64,000 bases of DNA from Blastomyces gilchristii SLH14081 (lineage: Eukaryota; Ascomycota; Eurotiomycetes; Onygenales; Ajellomycetaceae), in NCBI RefSeq assembly GCF_000003855.2, contig NW_003101672.1, forward strand, positions 581,483-645,482, given 5' to 3'. Below the pieces are notes generated by a model. It saw only the letters and a program-made list of their open reading frames with translations, was not told the origin of the DNA and ran no database searches. Below, in pieces: positions 23,996-38,739 of the stretch; the stretch's first letter is position 1; each line of letters starts with the position of its first letter. A program made the translations under genes and the position numbers.

Positions 23996-24100
23996 CCGGT
24001 TCGATCTGTACCAGCATTTGCCGCGGGCCATAAGTTGACATGGTGTTCATATACATCGATTTTTTGAGCCCTTGGGTTTGAGTTTCCTGTCTTCGAGAGA

Positions 24101-25401
<1,301 letters not shown>

Positions 25402-25678
25402 TTTTGCTCTGCTCAGCTGTCGGCCACAAATAGTCGGAGTAGTGGGAATAGTAATTCGTGGACGCACAATTCCACGCTTTCGCATCTTCGAGTCGAGTCG
25501 TGGGATGGATTGTAATTTTAGGTGTTTTTGACCCTATCCGGATTTATGTTGTTGCGGGCTCCGAGATAGCTTGGGCCTCCCTGACTCTTCATAGATGCAG
25601 ATGCAGCAACAAACTCCATCGGGGCTCAGCTATCTCCTCTGCGTTCTAGCTTAAGATAGTGCATTCTTTTCATACAAT
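25402..25678. promoter_or_regulatory. Compact bidirectional promoter, DIM1/PRP1
   Basis: Only 277 bp separates the start codons of a ribosome-biogenesis gene and a splicing-factor gene on opposite strands. The DIM1 leader contains an upstream in-frame ATG at 25485. Shared regulatory elements are likely by geometry, but none is identified. Confidence 0.6.
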
Positions 25679-28600
25679 ATGACAGGTCGGAAAGACTTTC
25701 TCAGTCAGCCTGCGCCGGAAAATTATGTGGCCGGTTTAGGACGAGGTGCCACCGGCTTCACCACTCGTTCGGACTTGGGTCCAGCCAGAGAGGGTCCCAC
25801 CCCGGAACAGATACAGGAAGCCCTCACGAAGCGTGCACTTCTCCTTGGTGCAGCTCCTCCAACTGCATATGGCGCGTCAAATAGAGGCGAAAAGGGAAAG
25901 GGAGACAGGGCCGATAAGCAAATAGAAGAAGAAGAGGACGACCGATTTCAAGACCCCGAGAATGAGGTCGGCCTTTTTGCATACGGGCAGTACGACAGGG
26001 ATGACGACGAGGCGGATCGGATATATCAAGAGGTAGATGAGAAGATGGATAGGAGGCGGAGATTAAGAAGGTTTGTCTCTCCGCCTTTTTTTTTTTTTTT
26101 TTTTTTTTTGTACAAACATATCTCCCCACCCCTATCATTTTGAAAACTGTGGGTTTATCGTGTCTCCATGAAGCGTTTTGGATAGATTGCCGACATGAAA
26201 AACCTTTCTCTATCTTAGGGAAGCTCGAGAACAACAAGAGCGCGAAGAATACGAACGAAACAACCCGAAGATCCAGCAGCAATTTGCGGACCTCAAACGC
26301 TCCTTAGCTACAGTAACCGATGAAGATTGGGCAAATATCCCAGAGGTTGGTGACCTCACGGGAAAGAACCGAAGGGCCAAACAAAACTTGAGAAATCGAT
26401 TCTACGCCGTCCCAGATAGTGTTATTGCCAGCGCAAGAGATTCTACTGAATTTAACACCACAATCGCGGAAGACGGCACGGAGACCGTAGTGCCGCGTGG
26501 GGAAACGGATGGCACAATTACAAACTTTGCAGATATTGGCGCCGCGAGAGATAAAGTCCTTCAGGTTAGACTTGATCAGGCTGCTCAAGGATCGACAGGT
26601 GACGCGGCAGCTGGAAGTGCAACTAACATCGATCCAAAGGGCTATTTGACCAGCTTAACCAAGTCTGAACTAAAGGCCGGGGAAGTGGAAATTGGGGACA
26701 TTAAGCGAGTCCGGGTGTTGCTAGAATCAGTCACGAAAACAAACCCTAAGTATGCCCCAGGATGGATAGCTATCGCTCGTTTGGAAGAGATCGCAGGCCG
26801 GATAGTTGCTGCAAGGAGCTATATTGCTAAAGGATGCGAACTATGCCCAAAAAGCGAAGATGCGTGGCTGGAAAATATACGGCTCAATGACAATCATAAT
26901 GCAAAGATTATTGCTGCCAACGCGATTAAAAATAACGACACCTCGACTAGACTCTGGATTGAGGCCATGAGGCTAGAATCAGACCCCCGGGCTAAAAAGA
27001 ATGTTCTAAGACAAGCTATTCTCCACATTCCGCAATCTGTTGCCATTTGGAAGGAAGCGGTTAATCTTGAAGAGGACCCCGCAGATGCACGCCTTCTTCT
27101 CGCCAAAGCAACCGAAATGATTCCCCTTTCAGTAGAGCTATGGCTGGCCTTGGCTCGTCTTGAAACCCCAGAGAATGCGCAAAAGGTCCTAAACGCTGCG
27201 CGGAAGGCGGTCCCAACTAGCCACGAAGTATGGATTGCGGCTGCTCGACTCCAAGAACAAATGGGGACTGCTGGTAGGGTCAACGTGATGAAACGGGCTG
27301 TCCAAGAATTAGCGAGGGAATCTGCCATGTTAAAACGAGAAGAGTGGATCGCAGAAGCGGAAAAATGTGAGGAGGAAGGAGCAGTTCTTACTTGCGCTGC
27401 TATTATTCGGGAAACCCTGGGTTGGGGCTTGGATGAAGACGATGATCGAAAAGATATCTGGATGGAAGACGCTCGAGGAAGCATTGCTAGGGGCAAGTAC
27501 GAAACCGCGAGAGCAATATATGCTTACGCGTTGCGAGTATTTGTCAATAAGAAAAATATCTGGCTTGCTGCAGCGGACTTGGAACGTAATCATGGTACCA
27601 AAGAAAGCCTATGGCAGCTATTGGACAAGGCCGTGGAAGCCTGCCCGCAAAGTGAGAGCTTGTGGATGCAGCTTGCGAAAGAAAAATGGCAAGCTGGAGA
27701 AATTGACAATGCTAGAAGGGTTCTTGGAAGGGCATTCAATCAAAATCCAGATAACGAAGACATTTGGCTTGCGGCCGTCAAGCTAGAAGCGGATGCGAAT
27801 CAGACTGAACATGCAAGGGAACTCCTCTCGACGGCACGTCGCGAAGCCGGGACCGATCGTGTCTGGATCAAGAGTGTTGCATTTGAGCGCCAGTTAGGGA
27901 ACAGGGAACAGGCTCTCGACCTTGTTAATCAAGGGCTTCAACTTTACCCTAAAGCGGATAAGTTGTGGATGATGAAAGGTCAAATATATGAGGAACAAAA
28001 TAAATACCCTCAAGCCAGAGAAGCATATGGAACCGGAACCAGAGCGTGCCCTAAATCCGTACCCCTGTGGCTCCTTGCATCTCGCCTCGAAGAAAAAGCA
28101 GGAGTAGTCGTCAAGGCACGATCCATCCTTGATCGAGCGCGCCTCGCAGTGCCCAAGAATGCAGAGCTCTGGACTGAAACCGTACGTGTTGAACGGCGTG
28201 CAAACAACATAAACCAGGCCAAAGTGCTCATGGCGAAGGCCCTACAGGAAGTCCCTAATTCAGGTCTTCTATGGAGCGAGAGTATCTGGCACCTGGAACC
28301 GCGAACACACCGGAAGCCGCGAAGTCTAGAAGCTATCAAGAAGGTGGATAACGATCCCATCTTATTTGTGACAGTAGCGCGCATCTTTTGGGGTGAGCGA
28401 AGACTCGACAAAGCCATGACGTGGTTTGAGAAGGCGATTGTCTCAAATAGCGATTTGGGAGATGTGTGGGCGTGGTACTATAAGTTCTTATTGCAGCATG
28501 GTACTGATGTACGCAGATGGCTCCTTCATTCTACCTTTCCCAGCTTTTATGAGAGATAACTGATATATCATCTTCTACCCAACAGGAAAAGAGAGAAGAC

Positions 28601-28729
28601 GTCATCAGCAAATGCATATCCAACGAGCCGAAGCATGGCGAGGTTTGGCAATTCATTGCGAAAGATCCAGCCAACGCGCATAAGTCAACAGAGGAAATTC
28701 TAAAACTCACGGCGGCGCGTTTGGAATAG
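25679..28729 (+). CDS. prp1: Pre-mRNA splicing factor Prp1/Prp6 (U4/U6.U5 tri-snRNP bridging protein)
   Basis: HAT-repeat scaffold that bridges U5 and U4/U6 in the tri-snRNP. Exons 25679-26070, 26219-28508 and 28586-28729, 942 codons (941 aa), the usual length. The PRP1 N-terminal domain reads GRKDFLSQPAPENYVAGLGR and LFAYGQYDRDDDEADRIYQE. From about residue 280 there are some 15-19 HAT/TPR-like repeats with recurring W..A..LE and P.S..LW patterns. Intron 1 (148 nt) uses a GTTTGT donor and carries 24 consecutive T at 26086-26109. Intron 2 is 77 nt with a GTACGC donor and CAACAG acceptor. The start is the first ATG and gives MTGRKDFLSQP, as in homologues. Confidence 0.97.
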
Positions 28730-29714
28730 AAGAAAGTTTGTTTTTGAATGTTGAATGCACATCCCGATTTCGTTTCACATTTCAAGCTGTATTGATACAG
28801 ATTATTTTGTTTGTTATCCCTCAAATTTCCGGATTGATAGGCGGTTACGGTGTTCTTGGCTAGGAAACTCTTCGAACATGGGAATATGGCGAAATGACTT
28901 ACAATCAAACTTTATATGTAACCTTTCCATTGGCAACAAAGTCCATTTATCTTAACAGCTACACTGAAGTTAACGGGTTCATATATTATGATAATGTTAT
29001 GAGGATATCTGCTCTGTTCATTTATAAATACACCACCAGTAACGCATTCATCAGGAATTGCAACCCGTATGAACCTGGACAACAGAATACGTAACGATGA
29101 TATCTGGATCTGATAGCACGGGCCCAACGATTGGCACAATGACAAGAACAATGGCTGTAAATATTCAGAGACAAACGGGTTGCCCTTTTCCAGCAGAGAC
29201 ACTATTAGCTGAAACCCACTCCTCCCAGAATAGTAAAGCATAATTCCCAAGTTAATCAATTTTTGTGAGAAAGTAGCCCACACAAGCGCGCGCCGGAAGT
29301 ATAAGTATATAGATACAGGAAGGAAAAACAATAGGAAGAAGCAAAAAAAGAAGAAAATAGAAACCCTTAAATCACCCATGCACCGGGCCCCGCCACAAAG
29401 CATGAAAATCACGAGGTATCCCAAAGTAATGAATAATGAATCCCACCTCATTCAGAGTCGGTGGTCATTATGGTTTATATATAGGGGGTAATAGAAAACA
29501 AACAAAAAAACACACAAGGCAAAGGGGTAAATAAACATAGTAAACAATAAAAATGGTGGCAGAGCAAGTAATAAAGGAAGACCAAAAAGAAAAAGGTCCC
29601 AAACGCCTTAGCCACCGACTCACTCACTCCAATGGTATATACATGACCAACATTCCTAGATACGAGGAATGAAATGAAAATGGACGTGAAAAGTAGTACA
29701 AATGGGCAGACGCC
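28730..29714. other. Convergent 3' spacer, no gene seen
   Basis: 985 bp between the PRP1 and ADA1 stop codons. It is AT-rich, with A-rich runs from 29340 to 29600 that on the minus strand would be T-rich 3' UTR. No coding content recognised. Confidence 0.6.
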
Positions 29715-31248
29715 TCACGCTGCCATCGAAAGGCAATCATCAAGAAGGCTTCCTAGCTGGGCTTGATCCTTGGGAGTTGCGCCATCCCACTCCCAACCGG
29801 ATTCGTCAATATCCATATCATCGGAGTACCCATCGACCCCGTTTAGGTGGTTGGCTTCGTTTAAGCTCTCCATGTAGTCTTGTCGTTCAGCTTCAAGCTC
29901 TTCCTCGACGTATCCGCCCAATATCTCATCGACGACCAGGGGCATATGTCCTAGCAGGCCGCCGCCAAGTTCCAGGGCCAATCTCAAGTCCGGCACACCA
30001 AGTGCTTGTCTTGTGTTTGCTTCCTTGGCCTCGACGGGGAGGAAGCCACTTGTCGTGTTCTTTACTAACTCTCCTCGGGTGAATGCCATTTCTTCGCGTT
30101 CAAGCTGCCGTCGGTACTTTCGCGTCATGGTTCCATTGATGGTCCCCGAGGGTCCATTCAGTCTTGTTCTCGCGAACACAGTAGACAGGAATTCCTTTAC
30201 AAAATTTTCGGTTGCGATGGACATGAACACCGCGCATGGAAATGAAGCTCCGTTGACCACCGACTCCTCGTAGCATATTGGGACCATGCGCGCATATATC
30301 GAATCTGCATCGGGAAATTCCCCGATTTCCGAGGCTAGGGGTTGAGCGTAACGTTTTCGAATTTCAAGTTCCCAGTCTAGAGTAAAAAAATTAGGTTTTT
30401 ATATTCACAAACTCCGCCATAGCCATGTACTGATATACACCTACTTGTTTTGTTCAGCCCTCCAGCACTGGCAGGTACTTGATCGGGGAGCCGGATCTGT
30501 TTGGCCTGGTGATACTCCTCGAGTGGATTGGGTATAGAATGGGGGTCCGGCTATTTAAAAAAGAAAAAATATATATCCTGGTCAGAACACCACCGTCTTT
30601 ATACCCACCAAAAAAGTGACACTTTTAGATAGACATAGACACACATACCTCAGGAAGCGCCTTTAATCTTCGTCTATCTTTTGGTGGCAATTGTTTAACC
30701 TCCGTTTTAAGTCTCTGCTCCGCCGCATCGCCGGATATAGGCTTTGATACTACCGTCGGTTTATCATGCGCAGAAACCCAGCCTGCAATGCCATGGTCCG
30801 GAAGGTCTCTCGTAAGGTTGCCAATGATTGCGCATACGAAGTTGTTATGTAGGTGCTCGATTTTAGGGTCAGAGGAGAGGAAATGGTCGACTCGCGATGC
30901 GAATTCATGCTGGTTCAGATGGCCTGTTACATCCCCGCACAAAACAAAAATAGGGAATTACAACGTTAGAAAAAAACTCTCGTCAATATTAGCTTAACAA
31001 GGAAATGGGAAGTTATAAATCAACGTACCTAGAAGAAAGAGAGCGATAGCCTCCTTGTACTCTGTCCAGTGAATGCCGATGGCCGCCTTTAACTCCGTAT
31101 ATATCGGCTCAAGGTCAAGTCGCGGAACAGAAATAAGAGCCTTGGATGTTTTCTGGGTCGTTACCGGAGGCAGAACAACAGGCTGCTTGGTCACCGGGAT
31201 AGTAGACGATGAAGTTGCCCCAGTCAGCGCGGCCGGGTCGATCTGCAT
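29715..31248 (-). CDS. ada1: SAGA complex subunit Ada1/Hfi1
   Basis: Structural subunit of the SAGA coactivator that pairs through a histone fold with Taf12. Exons 31248-31029, 30923-30649, 30550-30445 and 30376-29715, 421 codons (420 aa). Recognised from the SAGA-Tad1 architecture: VDLEPIYTELKAAIG-like opening (here RLDLEPIYTELKAAIG), the block EHLHNNFVCAIIGNLTRDLP, then SGDAAEQRLKTEVKQLP and the strongly conserved EIRKRYAQPLASE..EFPD. The histone-fold-like helices follow (MVPICYEESVV..ATENFVKEFLSTVF). The C-terminus is acidic (DDMDIDESGWEWD). Introns are 105, 98 and 68 nt. Each junction restores the conserved reading. Confidence 0.9.
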
Positions 31249-31695
31249 TGTGCTTCAAGGACAGAAGGGAACCAGCGGCGCGAGGGGCTGCGCGAAGCCA
31301 GAGGAAGATGTAGATTACGCCCTCATGCAAAAGGAATGGACGGCTTTATACCAGATGGCGATGGGAAAGGGGAAGAGAGGTCATTTAGAGATGGAATATA
31401 AGGGGAATGCTCGATACGCGATGGACGAGGTCGTTGGTTCCCCGCAGGGAGTGAGGTTGAGATGGAGCGGTGGTGATTAGAGAGTGCGTGGGTTTAAGTT
31501 TGGGGAGCCGGCGGATGGTTGAAACCAACAACTTACGAAAGGCTCTGCATAAGCAGTAAGTTATCTACGCTGGGTAATAATATTTATGGCTTTTGGATAT
31601 CTGTGTTCGTTTGAATACGCCTATAAATATACTTGGGGAATTATTTTTACAAGAAGTAAAATCATATTGCATGGATAGAATAAACGCCCCCTGTC
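31249..31695. other. Tandem spacer: ADA1 promoter and FUSC-protein 3' UTR
   Basis: 447 bp between two minus-strand genes. It contains an open plus-strand frame through 31480 with no recognisable product, antisense to the ADA1 leader. No other element seen. Confidence 0.55.
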
Positions 31696-34600
31696 CTAAT
31701 CCAGCTTCAGTATATCCTCATCCAATATCCCAAACAGTTTGCTTAATTCGCCAATAATCGTCATTATTTCGTTTCCTAACTGTCCCGTAACTAGAACTAT
31801 AGAGGGTTCATAATTGTTACTAGGTTAGCAGCTTATATGGAGACTGCGCTCGAAGCACAAAAATGTGCTGGTAAAACGTACCATATGCATAGAGTAAAGC
31901 GTAGTCTTCATTAGTTGTCAACCTAGAGACCGTGGTATCTTGACGGAACCGGTGCAATCGCGCAAGGAGCCTGTCTCGCGAATGCTCTATTTCCGGTAGA
32001 GAGTCATTCAGAGGGTACTCGAGTTTCATGGAGGATGCGACCACTACGCCGCGCATTAGCCCCAGGTTGGAAATGAAAGGGGGGACAAAATGACAACAAA
32101 AAGTACAACATACCGGACAATAAATGACTTATTCGCGCAGAGAGCTGCATTCTCTGCGGTAGGGTATATGCGAGCATAGCCGCCTCGCCTTCCGAAGCTG
32201 TTAAGTTTTTCATAATCTCGAGATTCATGGCTTGGATGGCATCTAACATCCGTCGAGTTCGACTAAGGAGCGCTATATACGTAGCATCGGGAAAAGGGCC
32301 GCGTAATTCGAACTCTGACCGCGCCGAAGTATATAGTGTTTCTAGGCGGACCAGGAATCTCTGGAGCTCTAATTTCTCCCTAGGGGTGAAATATGCAATG
32401 GCGGACTTTCCATCAGTCATCGTCGACAGAGGTTCTCGTTTCCATATCACACTCATCCAGAGCCACAACAAACTTAGTCCATCCTTTAGCTTTCTCCGCG
32501 CGCTGATAGGCCAGATCAGCCGGGTGATAATGATCCCCCAGATAATTCCAGACAAGACAGATACGACACGATGGACAGCAATGTTAAGTACTATTGGCGT
32601 TGCTCCGCCCTCATCTTCGCCATTATCAACATCGTCTCTTGAGAGAGAGTAGGCATATAGAACAGTGAGGTTGTAAGTGAGCACAATGAAACGCCCCATC
32701 GGGCCCTGGCTTTTAACCAGAATAAGGTAGGCGGTGCCGAACGCCATGACCCAGCCGATGAATGCAAGAGCAAAAACGTTCCCGTTAGTAATTTTCCAAG
32801 CTATATACGCGCATATCGCTCCAAAAGTCGTTCCAAAAAACCTGGCAAATCCCGTTGTATTGGATGCGCCAATTGTCATAGAGCAAACAAGCATATAGGA
32901 TAGCAAACCCCACTCCCCGCGCCAGTAAGAATAGAAAGGTCGCGTCGATGGCAAGAAAGCGGGGAGAGCGTACAGGGCCGCCCCGGCACCCACTTTGATG
33001 GAAAATTTTGTTTCGTCTCGTCGGAAGATACGCAATGCTTTCCATACTCTGTATCTCAGCTTGTCCCTCGCTGACAGGTTATCTGGCGGTTGCAGCGTGT
33101 CGTCTTTTCCTGGGACAAGGAAACTTTCGGCTGGAACATTTGGTTCCCCACGCTCTGCCGCTGACCCTATGCAATGTTACTATTTTATGTTAAAGCATCC
33201 ATATTTAAAAGAATGAACTTACTTGAAACAGCAGTCCACTTATTGATATGATCAGGAGGCGTAGGGCGCCAAAATCTGAGCCAACCCCAGGACCTGCCGT
33301 TGGGGCGTTCATCGGTTTCTAATTGAAGCTCATCAAGCACTTCTAGGATTTCTTTGAGTTGCTCAGCAAATGCTTGGAGGGAGAAACTGAAATGACCACA
33401 ACTTGCCGCAACCTCTTCAAGGTCAGCTTCCGTCTCAAGGGACTTGACCTTGACAAAATCTTTCTGTAAATATACCATATTCAATGCATCATTTCGCGCA
33501 CTGTGATATAAATCTAGGGCTCGATCTAAGCTGGTGCGAAATTTACAGTTAACAGCAACTTTATATTCTGGGCCAGGGGTGTACGGAAGTTCTCCAAGAA
33601 TTTCTGTCACCGTATATGCTAATGCACGCTATGGGAAAGAAAGAAAAGCAAATTAGTACGTAGCTGGGAAATTTCACAGCTGTCTTCGAGAAAATGGCCG
33701 GACAGTACATACCATTGAAGGGCCAAGGTGAACAATGAACTTCTCGAAAATATCCGCCGGAGTCAGTGGAAGAGAATGGGAGTGATTTCCTGGGCTAGAT
33801 CCCAAGAGGGTCTCACCTAGATCTGTCGTTGGCCTGCCGCCGTGTGCTAGATCTCGAACAGGGATTGAGTTACTTGGTTCCTCGTTAAGAGACAGTGCAG
33901 CCGGTGAGAAAATCGAAGGGTGTAACCCGGAGCTAAAATAGGATGAGTATACGCCTTCTTGAATCGGGGTAACATGGGAATGTTGCTCTGATTGCTTTAA
34001 AAGGTCAAATTGAAGGGTGGCAGCGCTCTGAAGTCCTCCGATATTCTGGGTGATGTCCTGAATACACCGAACAAGCTTTTTTTCAAGGCGATATTCCCTT
34101 TCCGTCCCCGCAAAGTAGTGTTCGAACTTAGCCTCCTTTAGCCACTTATCAACCGCAACGTATGCCTTTTTGTTCCGGCTGGAAGCATTTTTGAACGAGT
34201 CCTTCTCAAGATGCTCTGCGGACCCTTGCAGGAAGCTCTCCATGATGATCGCTAGCATAGTGCCCAGCGAACCAGTAATCTCAACTAAATCTTTGCGAAG
34301 CTGGGTTCGTGCGGACACGGGGAAGAGTAGAAAACAAACCGCCATAGTCGCTATGACTCCCATCACAATAATTTTTAGAACCTGGAATATTTTAGCAAGG
34401 GACAAGTCGCCCTGTTGTACAGCTCCCTCCTTTGTCAAAACAGTAATGATAGCCAGAGACGCAAGAGAGCAGGCCACGTTTGCCAACGGATCAGCACGCC
34501 GAAGCTTTACCCATCCAATAAAGCCCAGTCCCCCTCCACAGAAAACGAGGAGGACGATCGCATGCCCAAGAGGGAGGAGACCAAGTTTGTCCTCAAAGAA

Positions 34601-35248
34601 CACCGAAATGCCCATGCTAGTCACAGATATGAGGGTCGCATATGTAAATGCCAAGAAAGCATGTATCGTTGCTAATATCATGCTACCCCTCGTCCTCGCT
34701 GGGTGGAAGTATACCGTGATGGTTGCCACCATGTGTTTTCCATCCTGCCGCCCAAGGAAAGCCGCAAATACCGGTAAAAATGTCCCCAAGGTGCCAATCA
34801 AATAGGCGATGCTGCATTTAAGCACACCTCTGCCGGCTTCGGATGTAGTAAATAAGTACAGCGCATATATGAGACCTCTAAATCTTTCATGGAGTTTGCG
34901 CCAGAATGTCGCGGTTTTGGCGCTTGGAACCACTGCGCTCTGGCCGAGTAACGGTTCTCTTTCTCCCAGGTTATCATTTTCTCTGTCGGGCGATAAATTA
35001 ATAAGGCCTCTGAGCCGTTGTCCAGTACTTGGGAGGATGAAGGAGGCTTGTTTGAGCTAGACGTGAAAGCTCCGTCAGCCAAGTAAATACACCAAACAAT
35101 AAGCTTTTCAGGCGTTGATTAAAGCTATCAGAGAGCACAACTAATTAATTACCTTAGGTCTGAGGAAACGACCAGCCGTGGATGATGCCGGCGTCATCGC
35201 GTCTGGAAATTTACTGCATGGCTTGGTGAGCAGATGCGGTGGTGACAT
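31696..35248 (-). CDS. Large FUSC/DUF2421 family membrane protein (aromatic acid exporter-like)
   Basis: Fungal relatives of the bacterial FUSC/aromatic-acid exporters and of fission-yeast Bre4; substrate unknown. Exons 35248-35153, 35056-33713, 33628-33223, 33166-32114, 32043-31882 and 31796-31696 join to 1,054 codons (1,053 aa). There are two membrane modules: an N-terminal block of about six hydrophobic segments after residue 90 (GVLKCSIAYLIGTLGTFLPV onward) and a second block after about 640 (IKVGAGAALYALPAFLPSTR to IIWGIIITRLIWP). A long cytosolic linker follows the first. The DUF2421-like C-terminus includes FTPREKLELQRFLVRLETLY. Each of the five introns has a GT donor and a nearby CTAA branch; in the fourth, the acceptor is the first AG after the donor. 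Another in-frame ATG at 35386 could add 46 residues. Confidence 0.85.
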
Positions 35249-35575
35249 TGATGTCTCCCAAAGCTGGTTGCGCGAAAGTTGGAAGCTGGCAAGCCTTGAT
35301 GTCAGACCTTTGCTTAAATAAATAAATACTGCCACACCAAACTGCGGTAAATACACGCTCTCTGTACATAACCAAAAAACATTCACATAAAATCAATAAT
35401 GGTTAGAAACCGTAGTCAAATAAATATAATAGAATTAGAAACGTCATCAGTCTACGTATAATCATAAATAATTTCATTCAATGCTATGTGCTAAGCTGGT
35501 AACTACCATTACCTCTCATTTGAAGACCAACAAGAACAACCACCCCACAGGGTCTAACAGTCCATATTTAGTTAT
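35249..35575. other. Tandem spacer: FUSC-protein promoter and AIP1 3' UTR
   Basis: 327 bp of moderately AT-rich sequence between two minus-strand genes. No other element seen. Confidence 0.5.
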
Positions 35576-37571
35576 TTACTTAAGATCTTCCAGCTGCCAT
35601 ATTTTAACAGCGGCATCAGACCCAACCGATGCGATTTTGGTGCGGCTAGTGATCCAGGCCACCCCATTGACCCCTTCCTTATGAGCGTTGGGAGCCCGCA
35701 GCCAGTCCCCGGGACAAGCCAAGCTCCAGATAAAAATGTTTGTATCTAGACTTCCGCTCGCTAGATGGGTGCCCTCAGGATTCCAAGCGAGAGAGGTGAT
35801 GCGTGCGGTATGCGCTGTCCATCGGTCTGTAACAATGCTGCCATCTGCTGTCTTGTAGACTAGCACGCGCCCACGTGAATCTCCCGCGGCTATCAAGGAA
35901 CCATCTGGCGAGAAGGCGAGCGCAGTGATCGGGTTTCTTGAAGCTTTTATTTCCACCGAGGGGGATATTGTGTGGTTGTTAATAGAGCAGATTCGGACGG
36001 ACGAGTCGTCGCATCCAATTGCGGCAGTGCTACCATGCGCAGCAACGACGTTGACAGGAGACGCCGCGCAAGCGAAATCACCTACTTTTGTTCCGTCTTT
36101 GAATATCTCAACGCCTTCTGAGTTTGCGACAAGAACCATGCTATTGGCAGCCGCAGCAGCGTTCTTCGGCTGGCTGGCAAGTTTGGTTGCGCTTCCGGTA
36201 TATGTGCTTGTAGATACGTCCACAGAACGAATTGTGTCGTCCCAACCGACGCTGTATATACGGCCATTGCCTTCGCCCGTGGGTGCTAGGCCATTGACAT
36301 AGTTAGGATGGCCCTCCCCATCAACTCGTTCTGCGGATCCCTGCGATACATCCCAGTTGTAAAGTTTGCCGTCAACGCTCCCGGTCCAAAGGGTTTCCTT
36401 ATCGCCAATATCAAATCGAGCCATGGAGGTAATGCTCTTCTGAGGACCTTGGATAACGCGGGTTGGCCTCTCGCTACCTTCAGCTAGGTAGTTGAGGTTA
36501 CCAGAGAGAGCCAGACTGATAATCAGGCCATCGCTTCTTCCGGAGGGCCAAACAACTCCAACCTGCTGATCCGGTATGCTCACGGACCCTTCCTCGCCCA
36601 TCTTCCAATTCTGCACGACTTTCCCATGCTCCACGTCCCAAATCTTCACGGTCCGGTCCGCGCTGGCTGTGACAAATTTCCTCGAGTCCTGCGACCAGGA
36701 GACGCCCAATATACTGCCGGTGTGTTCCCCAGCGCCTATTTGAGTCTTGCTCTCCCCAGTTTTCCCATCGTAGAGCCAAATCCGTCGGTCTCCGCCGACA
36801 CTGACGAGATTTGCGCCATCCGGGCTAAAGGCAAGTCCGTAGATGTAATTGAAATGATTTGAGCCATTGCTCGTGTTGAATTTGAATGGCGGGCCTTGGT
36901 AAAATATGACAGACTTGTCATCTCCGGCAGTGGCAGCGCGAATGGGTCGTTGTTGCCGAATGGATACGGAATTGACTCTCTGACTGTGGCCTGTAACTTC
37001 GCCAACTGAGTTGCCGCTATCTGCAGTGAAACAATGACCGAATCTCTGCTTTCCTTCGCCCACTGCTATGATCCGTTGCGAGTCTCCGTCCCATGCAAGG
37101 TCGTTGATACGACCGCTGACAATGAAGTATTCCCCTTTTGTAATGCCTTCCCCAACACAGTCCCATACCCTGACAGTGCCGCTCTCGTCGCCGCTTGCAA
37201 CGTAATAGCCAGAAGGGGAAAACCGCGCAACTGTTGTTTCTGCTTTATGTTCCGTGTATTGTTTTGAGAGTGAGGGGTTGTCAATGGAGCGTAGGAAGAT
37301 AGATTTGTTGGACTAGGTTTCACGACGAGTATCGCATATACACAGTCAGTTTTCAAAGCATAGGATTCTCAGAAAGTAAATGGCAAATGCGATTTCATCT
37401 GGTCCGAACGTACTGCGTAGGCTAAGCGTTCTCCTTTAGAGTCGCATGAGAGCTGTGTTGGCTGCCCTCGCGTGGTGGAGGGGCTCGGGGCCAAGATGAC
37501 ATCTAGAGAACATCAGCACCGCTGCCACCACCAAGTATATAAAACCGAGGTTTACCGTTTTTAATGGACAT
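35576..37571 (-). CDS. aip1: Actin-interacting protein 1 (WD40, cofilin cofactor)
   Basis: Promotes cofilin-dependent actin filament disassembly at cortical patches. Exons 37571-37556 (16 nt), 37502-37414 and 37312-35576, 614 codons (613 aa), the usual length. The protein is a double seven-blade beta-propeller: repeated WD40 units such as VRVWDCVG, VKIWDVEHG, LYNWDVSQG, IFIWSLACPG and VKIWQLEDLK at the very end. The N-terminal block APSPSTTRGQPTQLSCD and the SNKSIFLRSIDNPSLSKQYT stretch are typical of fungal Aip1. The minute first exon (MSIKN plus one base) joins in phase. The minus-strand neighbour upstream is mitochondrial bS18m, with 406 bp between. Confidence 0.94.
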
Positions 37572-37977
37572 TCTGTAGGTATTAGGAGAATCTTATTGAA
37601 TAATTTGCAATAGTTGTCAAACTTATGAACATTACTTCCAAGCCATAAAGAGTGGTTGATGGGGTACGTAGTTAAACTCTAGTGGGGTTCTTTAAATAAA
37701 ACGAAATACTCCAGGGTTGCCCCGGCCGCAGCCACTATAGATACTATGTATGGTATAATAAGGCTGCATGTCGGAACTTCAGCTGCCCTTCGCAAGGAAA
37801 TAAGACGACAGCGAATAGGAGATCCATGTAGAAAAGAATAAGAGAGACGGGTAAAAAATAATGGTAGTGAAATTTTATATCTACAAACACTATGATACAG
37901 AATATAATCAGTCCGTCTAAAGCAAAGGAGAACGCAAATCCAAATATCCCAACGCCTATTTTACATATGGAAGAAGG
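37572..37977. other. Tandem spacer: AIP1 promoter and bS18m 3' UTR
   Basis: 406 bp with no coding content recognised. It must carry the AIP1 promoter. Confidence 0.5.
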
Positions 37978-38739
37978 TTATGGGTTCATCCCCCGTTGTA
38001 TCTTCGATCTCGCCTCCGCAGCAAGGATTTCAGGGTGTTTGTGAACGCTTGGCATCAGGCCCAAGCTTACAGCTCTGCGAATGGCTTTGGAGATCTTGCG
38101 CTGGTTGACTGGTCGCAGGCCAGTTTCGGAGGAGTGTCTGATGCGACCCATCTCGGTCATGTACTCGGACATGATAGCGAAATTCTAAACATTCGAGCAG
38201 GTAAAAAATGATTAGAAAATGATTAGGATATAACAAATGATATAGACAACATGGGGTCTGTGATATCGTTGTTTTTATGGCACGGAGGCATACATACCTT
38301 GTATAGGTGCAACGGGTTCAGAGACAAGGCATCGAACGCATCCGTCGACGGGCTCTTCTTCTTTTTCCACTTCATCATTTCTGCCGGACTCAGATCGTGC
38401 GGCGAGTATACATCACCACTCTCCCAGTAGCGCTTCTGCTGTCTTTCGAAAGCCCGGGCTCGTTGTTCTTGGATCGCTTGCTTCTCGAATCGCTCCCTCA
38501 TGGACTGTTTCATCATCGATTCGCGTTGGCTTCTCTCTGCAAGCATTTAATTGTATTAGATGGCGTTTATGTTACATCTCCATACAGAAGCGCCCCAGAT
38601 TGAATTGCTACATACCAGCAAATCGACTGTATAAAGAATTGGTAGAATTGCATCGTCGCTGGACCGCCGCCTGCACGAAGCTCGGGGTGCGTGAGGTCTG
38701 GTGGAGAAGGGAACATACTGAGCTGGTCTTAGAAGCCAT
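37978..38739 (-). CDS. rsm18: Mitochondrial small-subunit ribosomal protein bS18m
   Basis: Component of the mitochondrial ribosome small subunit. Exons 38739-38616, 38536-38298 and 38184-37978, 190 codons (189 aa). The N-terminus (MASKTSSVCSLLHQTSRTPS..) is a plausible mitochondrial presequence. The bS18 core is at the C-terminus: SLNPLHLYKNFAIMSEYMTE, then TGLRPVNQRKISKAIRRAVS..GLMPSVHKHPE, the family signature of S18 joining 16S-like rRNA. Introns are 79 and 113 nt. Divergent from a mitochondrial PPR gene. Confidence 0.9.

Noticed and set aside
25824..26282. A 152-codon minus-strand frame overlapping PRP1 exon 1 and intron 1
   Set aside because: It reads a poly-lysine from the T24 tract and is antisense to the conserved PRP1 N-terminal domain.
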